Positions 24,922 through 32,455 of a DNA stretch of 35,176 nt are shown piece after piece (within the stretch, counting starts at the first letter, position 1; each line of letters begins with the position of its first letter). Both the position numbers and the translations under genes were made by a program. Origin of the DNA: an uncultured Truepera sp. (GTDB taxonomy: Bacteria > Deinococcota > Deinococci > Deinococcales > Trueperaceae); the NCBI GenBank assembly GCA_902806425.1, contig CADCWP010000068.1:1-35176 (forward strand), given 5' to 3'. The notes under the pieces are model-generated. The model did not search any database, had not been told where the DNA came from, and was given only the letters and a program-made list of their open reading frames with translations.

Positions 24922-25602
24922 TTAGAACGGCGTGTACGCCACCGGCCTCGGCGTCCATAACGGCTCGCCGTACTCGGTACCAATGAACGTTCCCCAGTAC
25001 GCCGCCCGCCCACGCCTGCGGCGGTACACGTCCGGCGTCACGGTTTCTGAGGCGGCGGGGCCGGTGAACTGGCTTTTGTAGCAGCGCACCGCCTCCTCCC
25101 AGACCTCGATATAGTCGCTTGTGTCAACGACCAACGTCGCCTCGAAGGGGCCGTTACCCATGTAGAAAAACAGCCCCTCGGGTTTGTACGGTTCGCCCGA
25201 CAAGGGGCTGTTTTTAAGACCTGCCAGATGCACCGCCGCCGGGACGATGTGCGCCGCCGCCACGTGATCGGGATGCCGGTCGCTCTCATGCGGCGCGACG
25301 ACGACGCGGGGCCGCACTTCACGCAGCACCCGGGCGAGTTGCAAGCGCCGGTCCTCGGAGTCCAAAATACGTGAGTCCGGCCAAGCCAGGTTACGCCGGA
25401 GGTCGAGCCCCAGCACCTTGGTGGCCGCAGCAGCCTCCTGCGCGCGCTCTTCCGGGGTGCCTTTGGTCGCCGCCTCGCCCTTTGTGAGGTCGATGATGCC
25501 GGTGCTGCGCCCCTCAGCGTGGGCTCTGGCTAAGCTTCCGCCCATACCGAGTTCGGCGTCGTCGGGGTGTGGGCTTACCACCAAAAAGTCAAGCACCGCC
25601 AA
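24922..25602 (-). CDS. bshB1: Bacillithiol biosynthesis deacetylase BshB1
   Basis: The 226-aa LmbE-like zinc deacetylase has the metal motif PHPDDAELGMGG (H12, D14, D15) and RHPDH (110-113, H113 ligand), together with IDLTKGEAATKGTPEERAQEA, the pattern that separates BshB1 from other LmbE proteins. It removes the acetyl group from GlcNAc-malate, giving GlcN-malate, the second step of bacillithiol synthesis in the cytoplasm. Bacillithiol is the low-molecular-weight thiol of Firmicutes and Deinococcota, which supports the placement of this genome. Its ATG overlaps the end of plsY by 14 nt, so the genes are coupled. bshA and bshC are not in the window. Confidence 0.93.
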   Translation of the reverse strand: MAVLDFLVVSPHPDDAELGMGGSLARAHAEGRSTGIIDLTKGEAATKGTPEERAQEAAAATKVLGLDLRRNLAWPDSRILDSEDRRLQLARVLREVRPRVVVAPHESDRHPDHVAAAHIVPAAVHLAGLKNSPLSGEPYKPEGLFFYMGNGPFEATLVVDTSDYIEVWEEAVRCYKSQFTGPAASETVTPDVYRRRRGRAAYWGTFIGTEYGEPLWTPRPVAYTPF

Positions 25603-26245
25603 CCTCTTTTACCGCCTCGGCTACGCCCGGGTTCGCTTCGGCTATCGTCGCGTCTTTCGCACCCAACCGGCGCTCGCTGCCCTCAGCCAGACGTTTGATA
25701 TTTTCGCGGTGCCGGACGACCACCAGCAGCAGCAGCGTCAGTACCAGAAAAAGCTGCGGCACGCTAAAGGGGCGCATCACCAAAAATAGCGGCGCGCTAA
25801 AAAGTGCGACCACCGACCCCAGCGAGACGTAGCGCCCGACGGCTATCGTCAGGATGCCGATGGCCCCCGCCGCGAGCGTTACAACCGGCACGACGGCCAA
25901 ACCGACGCCCAGACTGGTGGCGACCCCTTTGCCGCCGCGCCACCCCAAAAAGACGTTGAAGTTGTTTCCCAAAACGGTCGCCAGCCCCGCGAGCACCAGT
26001 CCCCATTCACTGACGCCCACAAGGTCGGCGATAAGAATCGCCAGCATCGCCTTGAGCGGGTCGGCGAGCACGGTTAAAACTGCGGGCCAGGGGCCGACCG
26101 AGCGCAGCACGTTGGTCGCGCCGATGTTGCCGGAGCCGACCTTTTGGATGTTGACGCCGTACGCCTTGGCGACGAAGTAGCCGGTCGGAAAGCTGCCGAT
26201 CAGGTACCCCACCACCAAGCAGAGGGTAAAAAAAAGCGCGCTCAT
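25589..26245 (-). CDS. plsY: Glycerol-3-phosphate acyltransferase PlsY
   Basis: The 218-aa integral membrane enzyme transfers acyl from acyl-phosphate to glycerol-3-phosphate, the first step of phospholipid synthesis with PlsX. The three PlsY motifs are present: VGSGNIGATNVLRSVG (motif 1), FLGWRGGKGVATSLG (motif 2) and VVRHRENIKRL (motif 3, catalytic His). In many PlsY proteins GH precedes the FLGF part of motif 2; here it is GNN, so one usual His is Asn. GGGGAG lies 6 nt before the ATG, inside a small GGGG-AGAC-CCC-like fold. It is the first gene of the plsY-bshB1-nucleotidyltransferase operon. Confidence 0.94.
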   Translation of the reverse strand: MSALFFTLCLVVGYLIGSFPTGYFVAKAYGVNIQKVGSGNIGATNVLRSVGPWPAVLTVLADPLKAMLAILIADLVGVSEWGLVLAGLATVLGNNFNVFLGWRGGKGVATSLGVGLAVVPVVTLAAGAIGILTIAVGRYVSLGSVVALFSAPLFLVMRPFSVPQLFLVLTLLLLVVVRHRENIKRLAEGSERRLGAKDATIAEANPGVAEAVKEVGGA

Positions 26246-26276
26246 AGGGGTCTCCCCAGCGTTTGCGTCAGCACCA

Positions 26277-26333
26277 CCCTATACATATGCTGCCCTATAC
26301 ATGCCCCACCCTATACATAGCCTGATTGTACAT
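26277..26333 (+). repeat. Array of CCCTATACAT repeats at 16-bp spacing
   Basis: Three exact copies of CCCTATACAT begin at 26277, 26293 and 26309, exactly 16 bp apart. A degenerate copy (GATTGTACAT, 26324-26333) follows at 15 bp. The array lies between the divergent plsY and rhomboid genes, so it is upstream of both. It could be a set of operator sites, overlapping -10-like boxes (TATACA on plus, TATAGG on minus), or a tandem repeat. Confidence 0.7.
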
Positions 26334-26384
26334 GCTCGGCTGCTGTTGTCAGCGCGGCGTGTACTCAGCCGGGGACCCACGCGG

Positions 26385-26390
26385 TAGGCT
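26385..26390 (+). promoter_or_regulatory. Leaderless-type -10 box (TAGGCT) for the rhomboid gene
   Basis: TAGGCT is followed by 5 nt (GAGCC) and the ATG at 26396. No Shine-Dalgarno is present. Confidence 0.45.
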
Positions 26391-26395
26391 GAGCC

Positions 26396-27949
26396 ATGTC
26401 GCAAGAGGCCCTTTTGTTCGTGGTATTAGCCGTGTTCGGCCTGTACGGGGTGCGCTGGACCCAGCGCCTCGCACCCCTATGGAGCGAGTTGCCGCTAAAA
26501 ACGCTGCTGGCGGCGACGCTGTGCGCGCTTTTCGCCGGGCTCGAGCTCTCCACAACGCCCATCACGCCACTTCTGCGCTGGACCACCTTTATCGTCGGCC
26601 CGGTGTACGTCCTCGCGCCGTTTTCTCTCACCGCTCTGGCGCGGGGGCGGTTTTACGCCCTCGCTACAGCGCTGACCCGACTTCTCTACTGGAGCCCCGT
26701 CGGGCGCGCCAGTATGGGCCGCCTGATCGCGCAGGTCGCGCTTCAGCAAGACGACCCTGAGGTGGCCCTGAGGCTGCTTCCCGAAGGCGAGGGCGACGTG
26801 CTGCGACTTCAAGCCTACGCGCTCCAAGAGCGGTGGGAGGACCTCTTAAAGCTCCCCGTTCCCGAAGGTGGTGACAACGCTTTTTTAGGTCTGGCCGCGC
26901 GTGTGCAGGCGCTTTTGGCCCTCGGTCATGAGGCGACGGCGGAGCGGGAAGTGGACGAGCTCGAGTCGCGCTGGCAGCGGCAGGGGCAGGGGCCACTCGG
27001 CTACCGGGCCATGACGCTCTCTAAAGCACGGCTCTCCGCCTACCGGGGGGACCTGGCCGGGGCGCAAAGGGAGCTGGAAACACCGCTGCCGGGGGTGCCG
27101 CCGTACCGGGTGCTCGAAACGCTCGCCTTCGCCGCCGAACGCGCCCACAACCCCGAGGCCGCCGGACGGCTCTACGCGCAAGCGCACGCCTACGCGCCGC
27201 CCAGGCAAAAAGAGCGCTTAGGCGTGGTGCTCGGGCGTTACGGCCATGTTCCCGAAACCGAGAGACCTGATCGGCCCCTCGGCACCTTCGCCCTGGCCGC
27301 CTCCTTAGGGGCGCTCTACCTGCTCCAGCTATGGGCTGCGGGGCGCTACGGCACCCCCAACGCCTGGGCCGCCGCCGGTGGTTTTTTAACCCTCGGGCCG
27401 GGTGTGCCGGGTGGTGACGCCCCCTGGCGCTACCTGTCGTACGCGTTCGTTCACGGTGGGCTGATTCACGTCGGCCTCAACGTCTGGGTGCTGTTAGATA
27501 TCGGGCGGCTCTACGAGGCGCGCCGCCCGTGGGGAGGGCTGCTGGCGGCCTTTGTCCTAGGCGGTGCTATGGGCGCTTACTTGACCTTCATCGTGCAGGA
27601 GGGAAGTGGGCCACCCGGCGTAGTCGGCGCGTCCGGCGGGGTGCTGGGTATAGGGGGCGCGCTTTTAGCCGACGCGCTTCGGGGCCGCAGCGCGCGAGAC
27701 CGGCTGCTCACCCGTTCACTGGTGCAGTGGATCGCCTTTATCGTCATCTTTTCGGTAGCGGTTCCGGGTGTATCGCTCTGGGGCCACGTCGGTGGTTTGG
27801 TAGGCGGGCTTCTCTGGGGCTTTATCCGCCAGGGTTTACCGCAGACGCCCCGCGTTGACCTCGGCGTCGGCGTCGTGAGTCTGGTGCTGCTCGGCTACGC
27901 GCTTTTCGGGTCGGTGAGCTGGCTGCTGCGTTACGGGCTGCAGCTTTAG
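26396..27949 (+). CDS. Rhomboid intramembrane serine protease with N-terminal TPR-like domain
   Basis: The 517-aa protein has three parts. Residues 1-85 hold about three membrane helices; about 95-300 is a soluble helical region with TPR-like pairs (IAQVALQQDDPEVALRLLPEGEG, LSAYRGDLAGAQRELE, AAGRLYAQAHAYAPP). From about 305 to the end is a rhomboid domain with the Ser-His dyad: S413 in GASGG and H464 in WGHVGG, plus the early HGGLIHVGLNVWVL segment. The enzyme cleaves membrane proteins within or next to the membrane. The internal helical repeats probably recruit a partner or substrate. It stands alone behind a repeat array and has a leaderless-type start. Confidence 0.9.
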   Translation: MSQEALLFVVLAVFGLYGVRWTQRLAPLWSELPLKTLLAATLCALFAGLELSTTPITPLLRWTTFIVGPVYVLAPFSLTALARGRFYALATALTRLLYWSPVGRASMGRLIAQVALQQDDPEVALRLLPEGEGDVLRLQAYALQERWEDLLKLPVPEGGDNAFLGLAARVQALLALGHEATAEREVDELESRWQRQGQGPLGYRAMTLSKARLSAYRGDLAGAQRELETPLPGVPPYRVLETLAFAAERAHNPEAAGRLYAQAHAYAPPRQKERLGVVLGRYGHVPETERPDRPLGTFALAASLGALYLLQLWAAGRYGTPNAWAAAGGFLTLGPGVPGGDAPWRYLSYAFVHGGLIHVGLNVWVLLDIGRLYEARRPWGGLLAAFVLGGAMGAYLTFIVQEGSGPPGVVGASGGVLGIGGALLADALRGRSARDRLLTRSLVQWIAFIVIFSVAVPGVSLWGHVGGLVGGLLWGFIRQGLPQTPRVDLGVGVVSLVLLGYALFGSVSWLLRYGLQL

Positions 27950-28004
27950 GGGTACCCGGTGCCTGCCCGGTGTCGCAAACGGCCTCGGTTAGGCGGAAGC
28001 GGGC

Positions 28005-28010
28005 TAGAAT
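28005..28010 (+). promoter_or_regulatory. -10 box (TAGAAT) for the ABC transporter gene
   Basis: TAGAAT matches the consensus at five of six positions, 54 nt before the ATG at 28064. No good -35 box was found. I looked for TPP and FMN riboswitch signatures in this leader and found none. Confidence 0.4.
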
Positions 28011-28063
28011 GGCCTCGGTAGCTGCTGACCGCACCCTTACGACTGTGATATGACGGTGACCTT

Positions 28064-29569
28064 ATGGCCGTAACCAGCCCGACGTGCCCCTACGTGCCCC
28101 GCCAAGACCCCAATGTTGCCGTGCGCCTGACGGGGGTGTCGGTAACCTTTGAAGATGTCGCGGTGCTTAAAGAGGTCGACCTCGAGGTCCGGAAGGGTGA
28201 GTTTGTCGCGCTGATCGGCCCTTCCGGGGGCGGCAAGAGCACCCTGCTCCGGGTGATCGCCGGACTTCTGGAAGCCGACGCGGGTCGCGCCGAAATCTCC
28301 GGGCAGCCCGCACTCGTCTTTCAGGACTACCGGCTCCTGCCGTGGCGGACGGTTTACGCCAACGTGGCGTTGCCCCGCGCGCTCACCGGGCGGGGTCAGG
28401 ACGCGGGCAGGATGCTCGAGCAGGTCGGTATGACCGAACACGCCGCGCGGCACCCGCAGAGCCTTTCCGGGGGGATGCAGGCGCGGGTGGCGATTGCCCG
28501 GGCCCTGGCGCAAGACGCCGAGGTTTTGCTGATGGATGAGCCCTTCGCGGCGCTTGACGCGCTCGTCCGCGAGCGCTTTAACCTGGAACTCAAACGGCTT
28601 CACCACAAAGATAAACGCACCATCCTGTTCGTCACCCACAGCATCCGTGAGGCGGTCTATCTCGCCGACCGGGTAGTGGTACTCCGTGACGGGCGCGTCC
28701 AGCAAATCATGGACACCCGGCACGAGGGGCGGCTGACGGCCTATACCGATGGACCCGAAGCGTCTCTGCGCGCCGGTATCGGGCTCGCGGACTCGAGCGT
28801 CCTGCCGCGCTCCGTAAGGGCACCGCGCCGCGTCCCCTGGGAACTGTTAGGGACGGTGGCGCTCGTTCTATTTTTGCTATCGGGCTGGAGCCTGTTGGCA
28901 AGGGGGATGTCGCCGAACTTTTTTCCGTCACCTGCGCAGGTTTGGGCTGCCTTTTCGGACAACGCCGCCGCGCTCGCCCGTCACACCTGGGCGACCCTTA
29001 CCGTCACGCTTCTCGGGGTCGCCAGCGCGCTCCTTCTGGGAACGCCCATCGGCTACGCGATGGGCCGCTCGCGGGCGCTCGAGCGGCTTTTCTCACCCTT
29101 TATCGTTGCGCTTCAGGCGGTGCCTACGGTGATCCTCGCGCCGCTTTTGGTGGTGTGGCTCGGCTACGGGCTCTCAGCTAGGCTGACGGTCACCACGCTG
29201 ATCTCGATCTTTCCGGTGGTCATCTCGACGATGGTAGGGGTGCGCGAGGTCGGGCGCGTCTACCGTGAGGTGTTTCAGACGATGGGTGCATCCGCGTGGG
29301 CGACGTTTTTTAAGCTCGAGCTGCCTGGCGCGTTGCCGACCCTGCTGGGTGGGCTGCGGCTAAGCGTGACGCTGGCGCTGATTGGGACGGTTGTCGGCGA
29401 GTTTATCTTCGCCGGACAAGGGCTCGGTTTTTTTACCAACAGCGAACGCCTTAACTTCCGCGTCGCCAACGCAGTAGCCGCCGTCGGCGTGATTATCGTG
29501 CTGGGTCTTTTACTCTACGGCGCGGTAGATCGGCTCGAGCGGTGGTCGCTGCGCTACCGGCGAAGCTGA
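28064..29569 (+). CDS. Fused ABC importer: ATPase and permease in one polypeptide (nitrate/taurine/thiamine-precursor class)
   Basis: The 501-aa protein joins two subunits that are normally separate. Residues 1-250 are an ABC ATPase with Walker A GPSGGGKST (52-60), Q-loop VFQDYRLLPW, signature LSGGM (134-138), Walker B LLMDEP (155-160) and the switch His in VTHS. Residues about 260-500 are a BPD_transp_1 permease with about six helices, with the EAA-type coupling loop REVGRVYREVFQTMGASAW and the family's typical VVGEFIFAGQGLGFF. Both halves resemble SsuBC/TauBC/ThiZX. Residues between about 205 and 260 act as linker. The binding protein gene follows 168 bp downstream in the same direction. 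Confidence 0.9.
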   Translation: MAVTSPTCPYVPRQDPNVAVRLTGVSVTFEDVAVLKEVDLEVRKGEFVALIGPSGGGKSTLLRVIAGLLEADAGRAEISGQPALVFQDYRLLPWRTVYANVALPRALTGRGQDAGRMLEQVGMTEHAARHPQSLSGGMQARVAIARALAQDAEVLLMDEPFAALDALVRERFNLELKRLHHKDKRTILFVTHSIREAVYLADRVVVLRDGRVQQIMDTRHEGRLTAYTDGPEASLRAGIGLADSSVLPRSVRAPRRVPWELLGTVALVLFLLSGWSLLARGMSPNFFPSPAQVWAAFSDNAAALARHTWATLTVTLLGVASALLLGTPIGYAMGRSRALERLFSPFIVALQAVPTVILAPLLVVWLGYGLSARLTVTTLISIFPVVISTMVGVREVGRVYREVFQTMGASAWATFFKLELPGALPTLLGGLRLSVTLALIGTVVGEFIFAGQGLGFFTNSERLNFRVANAVAAVGVIIVLGLLLYGAVDRLERWSLRYRRS

Positions 29570-29737
29570 GGTTGGTTGCTGGCGACGGCTTAGAAGGTCG
29601 GCGGCTTATGCGTACACGAGTTTGGGACAGCTCGGCACATGGCGTCTGGGCAGATGTCAACCCGGCTCAAGTAGTGTTCCGGTCGTTATGTTCACCCGCG
29701 ACACCCCGACGAGGCCGTGATAGGTGAAGATGAGCGT

Positions 29738-30769
29738 ATGCTCCGTTTCAACCCCTCTCAACTCAGTGTTTGGAAGGTCGCCGCGATACTCTACGCGCTG
29801 TGCGGCGTCGCTGAGGCTCAAGCGCCCTCTACCCGTACAGATGTTCAGACGGTGCGCGTCGGGCTAGGCTACCTTCCCGACGTGCAGTTCGCCCCGTTCT
29901 ATACGGCGCTAGAGCGCGGTTTCTACGCCGACGAGGGCCTAGCGGTCGAGTTTCAGCACGGTTTCGCCAGCGAGCTCTACCCTCTTCTCGCGCAGGGCAG
30001 GTTGGATTTTGTCGTCGGCGACGCTGAGGACGTGGCTACGCTGCGCGCCCAAGACCCGGAGCGAACCCGGTTCGTCTACGTGATGGCGCTGTTTCAGAGG
30101 GTTCCGAACGCGCTCTTTTCACTTTCGGAAAAAGGAATCACGAGTCCCACCGACCTGGCGGGCAAAACGGTCGGGTTGCCGGGGTTGTTCGGGTCGTCTT
30201 ACACCGCCTTCCAGGCGGTATTGCGGGCCGCCGAGCTCGAGGAAACCGACGTCAGGGTGGAGCAGATCGGCTTTACACAGCTCGAGGCCGTGATCTCGGG
30301 ACGCGTCGACGCGGCGATGGGGTTTGTCAACAACGAGCCGCTCGTGTTGGAGGCGCAGGGTGTTGCGGTCAACGTGATCCCGGTCGGCCCCTACAGTCCG
30401 GCACCCGGCAGCGGCGTGATCACGACCGACGCGGTCTTGGCGCAGGGAGACCTCGCCAAACGTTTTCTGGGGGCGTCGCAACGGGGCGTCGCCTTTACCT
30501 TGGCAGATCCCGAAGGCGCGTTCAACGCTTCGAAGGCTTTTGTCGAAAATCTTGACGAAGCGCGCTTCGCCGTTCTCGAGGCGTCACTCCCGCTCTGGCG
30601 GTCGCCCTACAGCCGTGCGAACGGGGTGGGCTTTAGCGACCCTGCCAAGTGGCGGGAGCTGCTAAGACTCCTTAGTGAAACCGGTCGCCTCGAGACCGAC
30701 CTGCCCGCCGAGACATTTTTTAGCAACGCTTACCTGACTCCCAGAGTCGGCGCAGCGCCGACGCCTTAG
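29738..30769 (+). CDS. ABC transporter substrate-binding protein, NMT1/THI5-like (ThiY/RibY/SsuA group)
   Basis: The roughly 343-aa protein has a signal peptide (about 1-28, LSVWKVAAILYALCGVAEA, cleavage likely after AEA). The mature domain is periplasmic-binding-protein type II: VRVGLGYLPDVQFAPFYTALERGFYADEGL, LLAQGRLDFVVGDAEDV, DLAGKTVGLPGLFGSSYTAF and IGFTQLEAVISGRVDAAMGFVNNEP. The last stretch and the opening resemble riboflavin-binding RibY proteins, while the general family also covers pyrimidine (ThiY), sulfonate and nitrate binders, so the ligand is open. ATG 29738 is preferred over GTG 29717 because it gives a clean signal peptide. It should serve the fused transporter at 28064. Confidence 0.85.
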   Translation: MLRFNPSQLSVWKVAAILYALCGVAEAQAPSTRTDVQTVRVGLGYLPDVQFAPFYTALERGFYADEGLAVEFQHGFASELYPLLAQGRLDFVVGDAEDVATLRAQDPERTRFVYVMALFQRVPNALFSLSEKGITSPTDLAGKTVGLPGLFGSSYTAFQAVLRAAELEETDVRVEQIGFTQLEAVISGRVDAAMGFVNNEPLVLEAQGVAVNVIPVGPYSPAPGSGVITTDAVLAQGDLAKRFLGASQRGVAFTLADPEGAFNASKAFVENLDEARFAVLEASLPLWRSPYSRANGVGFSDPAKWRELLRLLSETGRLETDLPAETFFSNAYLTPRVGAAPTP

Positions 30770-30821
30770 CTTCGCCACAGCTGAGCAGAAGGTGTGCCAG
30801 CTTGACCTAGACAGACCGCTA

Positions 30822-31030
30822 AGCAACAACTCGACGGCTCCCGTATCGAGGTCGTAGCGTGCGCCGACGATGTCAAGTTACGGCGGCCTTCCGCTAGCGG
30901 TGTGGTTAAGAAAGAGCGCGTCGGTCGTTCTGCTGTCGATACTGCTGGAAAAGGTCGCGTTGCTCTCCATGATGTCGAGCACTGCCGCTACCATGCTACA
31001 CCTTGTAGTGCCCCAAAGCATCCCAACGGA
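30822..31030 (-). pseudogene. Remnant of a beta-class carbonic anhydrase
   Basis: The minus strand reads WGTTRCSMVAAVLD (about 31015-30970) and, after an in-frame TAA (30878-30880), LDIVGARYDLDTGAVELL (about 30877-30825). In beta-carbonic anhydrases the zinc segment is GHTxCGxVxAxLD and the C-terminus is VGARYDLDTGxVxxL, so both pieces are recognisable in order and frame. The stretch between them is far too short, the zinc His is replaced by Thr, and the N-terminal half is missing. It is a deleted, decayed gene, with no functional product expected. Confidence 0.65.
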
Positions 31031-31038
31031 TGGTCGGC

Positions 31039-31058
31039 ACCCATTTGCTAAAATGGGT
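31039..31058 (+). promoter_or_regulatory. Palindrome overlapping a -10 box at the hemolysin III gene start
   Basis: ACCCATTT-GCTA-AAATGGGT is a perfect 8-bp inverted repeat ending one base before the ATG (31060). The -10-like TAAAAT at 31049-31054 lies inside it, 5 nt before the ATG, giving a leaderless-type start with no Shine-Dalgarno. A protein bound here would block transcription; as RNA the right arm alone would be at the 5' end. It is an operator candidate. Confidence 0.5.
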
Positions 31059-31059
31059 C

Positions 31060-31737
31060 ATGCCTGAGACGCCTCAAAAAGGTCTGCACCGCTACCTGCG
31101 CGAGCCGGTAAACAGCCTGACGCACTTTGCGGGCATCCTTTTAAGCGTCGCCGGACTCGTCGCGCTCATCGTCTTGTCCGCCGGGGAGCCGTGGCGCACG
31201 GTGAGTTTTGCGGTCTACGGTGGCGCGCTGATCCTCTTATATACCGCCTCGACGCTTCTGCACGCCCTGCGCGTCGGTGCCAAAAGTCTGCGTTGGCTAC
31301 GCATCTTCGATCACGCCGCTATCTTCGTGCTGATCGCCGGAAGTTACACGCCTATCACCTTAGTGACCATGCGGCAGGGAAGTGCCGCATGGGGTTGGAC
31401 GCTTTTCGGGCTTGTTTGGGGTATTGCGCTCCTAGGCGTCGTCTTTAAGCTCGTCTGGCTCGAGGCTCCCCGGTGGCTCTCGACGGCGCTCTACCTCTTG
31501 ATGGGCTGGCTGATGCTCGTCGCTATCGTGCCGATTGTTCAGACGCTGCCGCGGGGCGGGGTGCTCTGGCTCGTTTTGGGCGGCCTTTTTTACTCCGTCG
31601 GCGCGATTATCTACGGCCTTAAAAAACCCGACTGGTTCCCCGGCGTGCTGGGATATCACGAACTCTGGCACCTGTTCGTGCTGGCCGGTAGCGCCTGTCA
31701 TTTTGTGATGATGCTGCTCTATGTCTTGCCGACCTGA
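31060..31737 (+). CDS. Hemolysin III family membrane protein (TrhA/YqfA, PAQR-like)
   Basis: The roughly 225-aa protein has seven membrane helices and the family motifs EPVNSLTHFAGILL (about 15-28), the IFDHAAIFVLIAGSYTPITL segment (about 86-105) and the C-terminal YHELWHLFVLAGSACHFVMM (about 199-218). His and Asp residues in these motifs form the putative metal site shared with eukaryotic adiponectin receptors (PAQR). In bacteria this family is linked to membrane-fluidity balance; the haemolysin name is historical. The frame is open to an ATG at 31030, but that would add an unusual N-terminus and cross the palindrome, so 31060 is preferred. Confidence 0.92.
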   Translation: MPETPQKGLHRYLREPVNSLTHFAGILLSVAGLVALIVLSAGEPWRTVSFAVYGGALILLYTASTLLHALRVGAKSLRWLRIFDHAAIFVLIAGSYTPITLVTMRQGSAAWGWTLFGLVWGIALLGVVFKLVWLEAPRWLSTALYLLMGWLMLVAIVPIVQTLPRGGVLWLVLGGLFYSVGAIIYGLKKPDWFPGVLGYHELWHLFVLAGSACHFVMMLLYVLPT

Positions 31738-32455
31738 CGCGGGCTAACAAGCTTTTGGCGTCGCGGGTCGTTGCGGTTGACGGCCCGATTTTGGTGTTCT
31801 TCATGTCGGCCGCAACGTGCCTCCACCTGAAATTTTGCCTTCAACAGCCCGCCTGAGGCGCGGCTACCCCGTAAACCGCTAGCGACCTCCGACAACGACA
31901 AGAACGGCTGTTTTGCCGACTGTGTAGTCGGGCTCAGCTGTGAACAGCTCGCGATCCCCAAATATTTTGATGGGAAGGGTTGTGAAGTGCCCCTCGGCAG
32001 CGGTCTCGAGCGCACCTACCAAGGGCCGGAGTATGGCGTTATCAACATCGGACGCCCCATCATCACCCTGCCGCGAGACAGGTGTTTAGAGCCTGCGGGG
32101 TACAGATACCTACACATTCGCACTACACCTTTATGCGGTGACGAGTCTACACCGAGGAACGAGGCGGTGTCGGGTGAGTACACCCTAGAGTGTGCAGGTG
32201 ACTCGAGACCAAATGTGCTCTAAAAGAGTCGCCAACCCTCTACAACACCCTCAAAAGCCACCTTCAGCCTCTAGGGACTCAGAGGTCTCCCTCAGACCGG
32301 GTGCTCCGGAGAGGAGTGCCTATCAGCCTAGAGCTTACCGCTGGATCACGGCCCTTTGACACGACAGCAACCTTTTCACCTTTCAAAAAGCACCCCACCT
32401 CTCAGGACGGCAATCTCGACGAGGGGGGCGCTGACCCGCTTCTGGAGACAACATT
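31738..32455 (+). other. 718-bp gap with one Cys-rich open frame of unknown status
   Basis: From 31831 to the TAA at 32221-32223 the plus strand is open for about 130 codons, without an ATG; a GTG at 31987 would give a 78-aa product with no Shine-Dalgarno. The translation has eight Cys in a spaced pattern (NGCFADCVVGLSCEQL, then a GKGC, RDRC, PLCGD and LECAG) and looks like part of a small disulfide-rich secreted protein, but no family is recognised and no signal peptide is visible. It may be a remnant. The flanks (31738-31830 and 32224-32355) show nothing I can name. TTGACA at 32356-32361 is a possible -35 for the next gene, without a clear -10. Confidence 0.4.

Noticed and set aside
28005-28063. 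Possible TPP or FMN riboswitch before the fused ABC transporter
   Set aside because: None of the conserved segments of either aptamer is present; the leader is too short and unstructured.
30870-31067. 65-aa plus-strand open frame before the hemolysin III gene
   Set aside because: It is antisense to the carbonic anhydrase remnant and shows no support of its own.
31719-32015. 98-aa minus-strand open frame in the gap after the hemolysin III gene
   Set aside because: No recognisable motif, no Shine-Dalgarno, and it overlaps both the end of the hemolysin III gene and the plus-strand Cys-rich frame.
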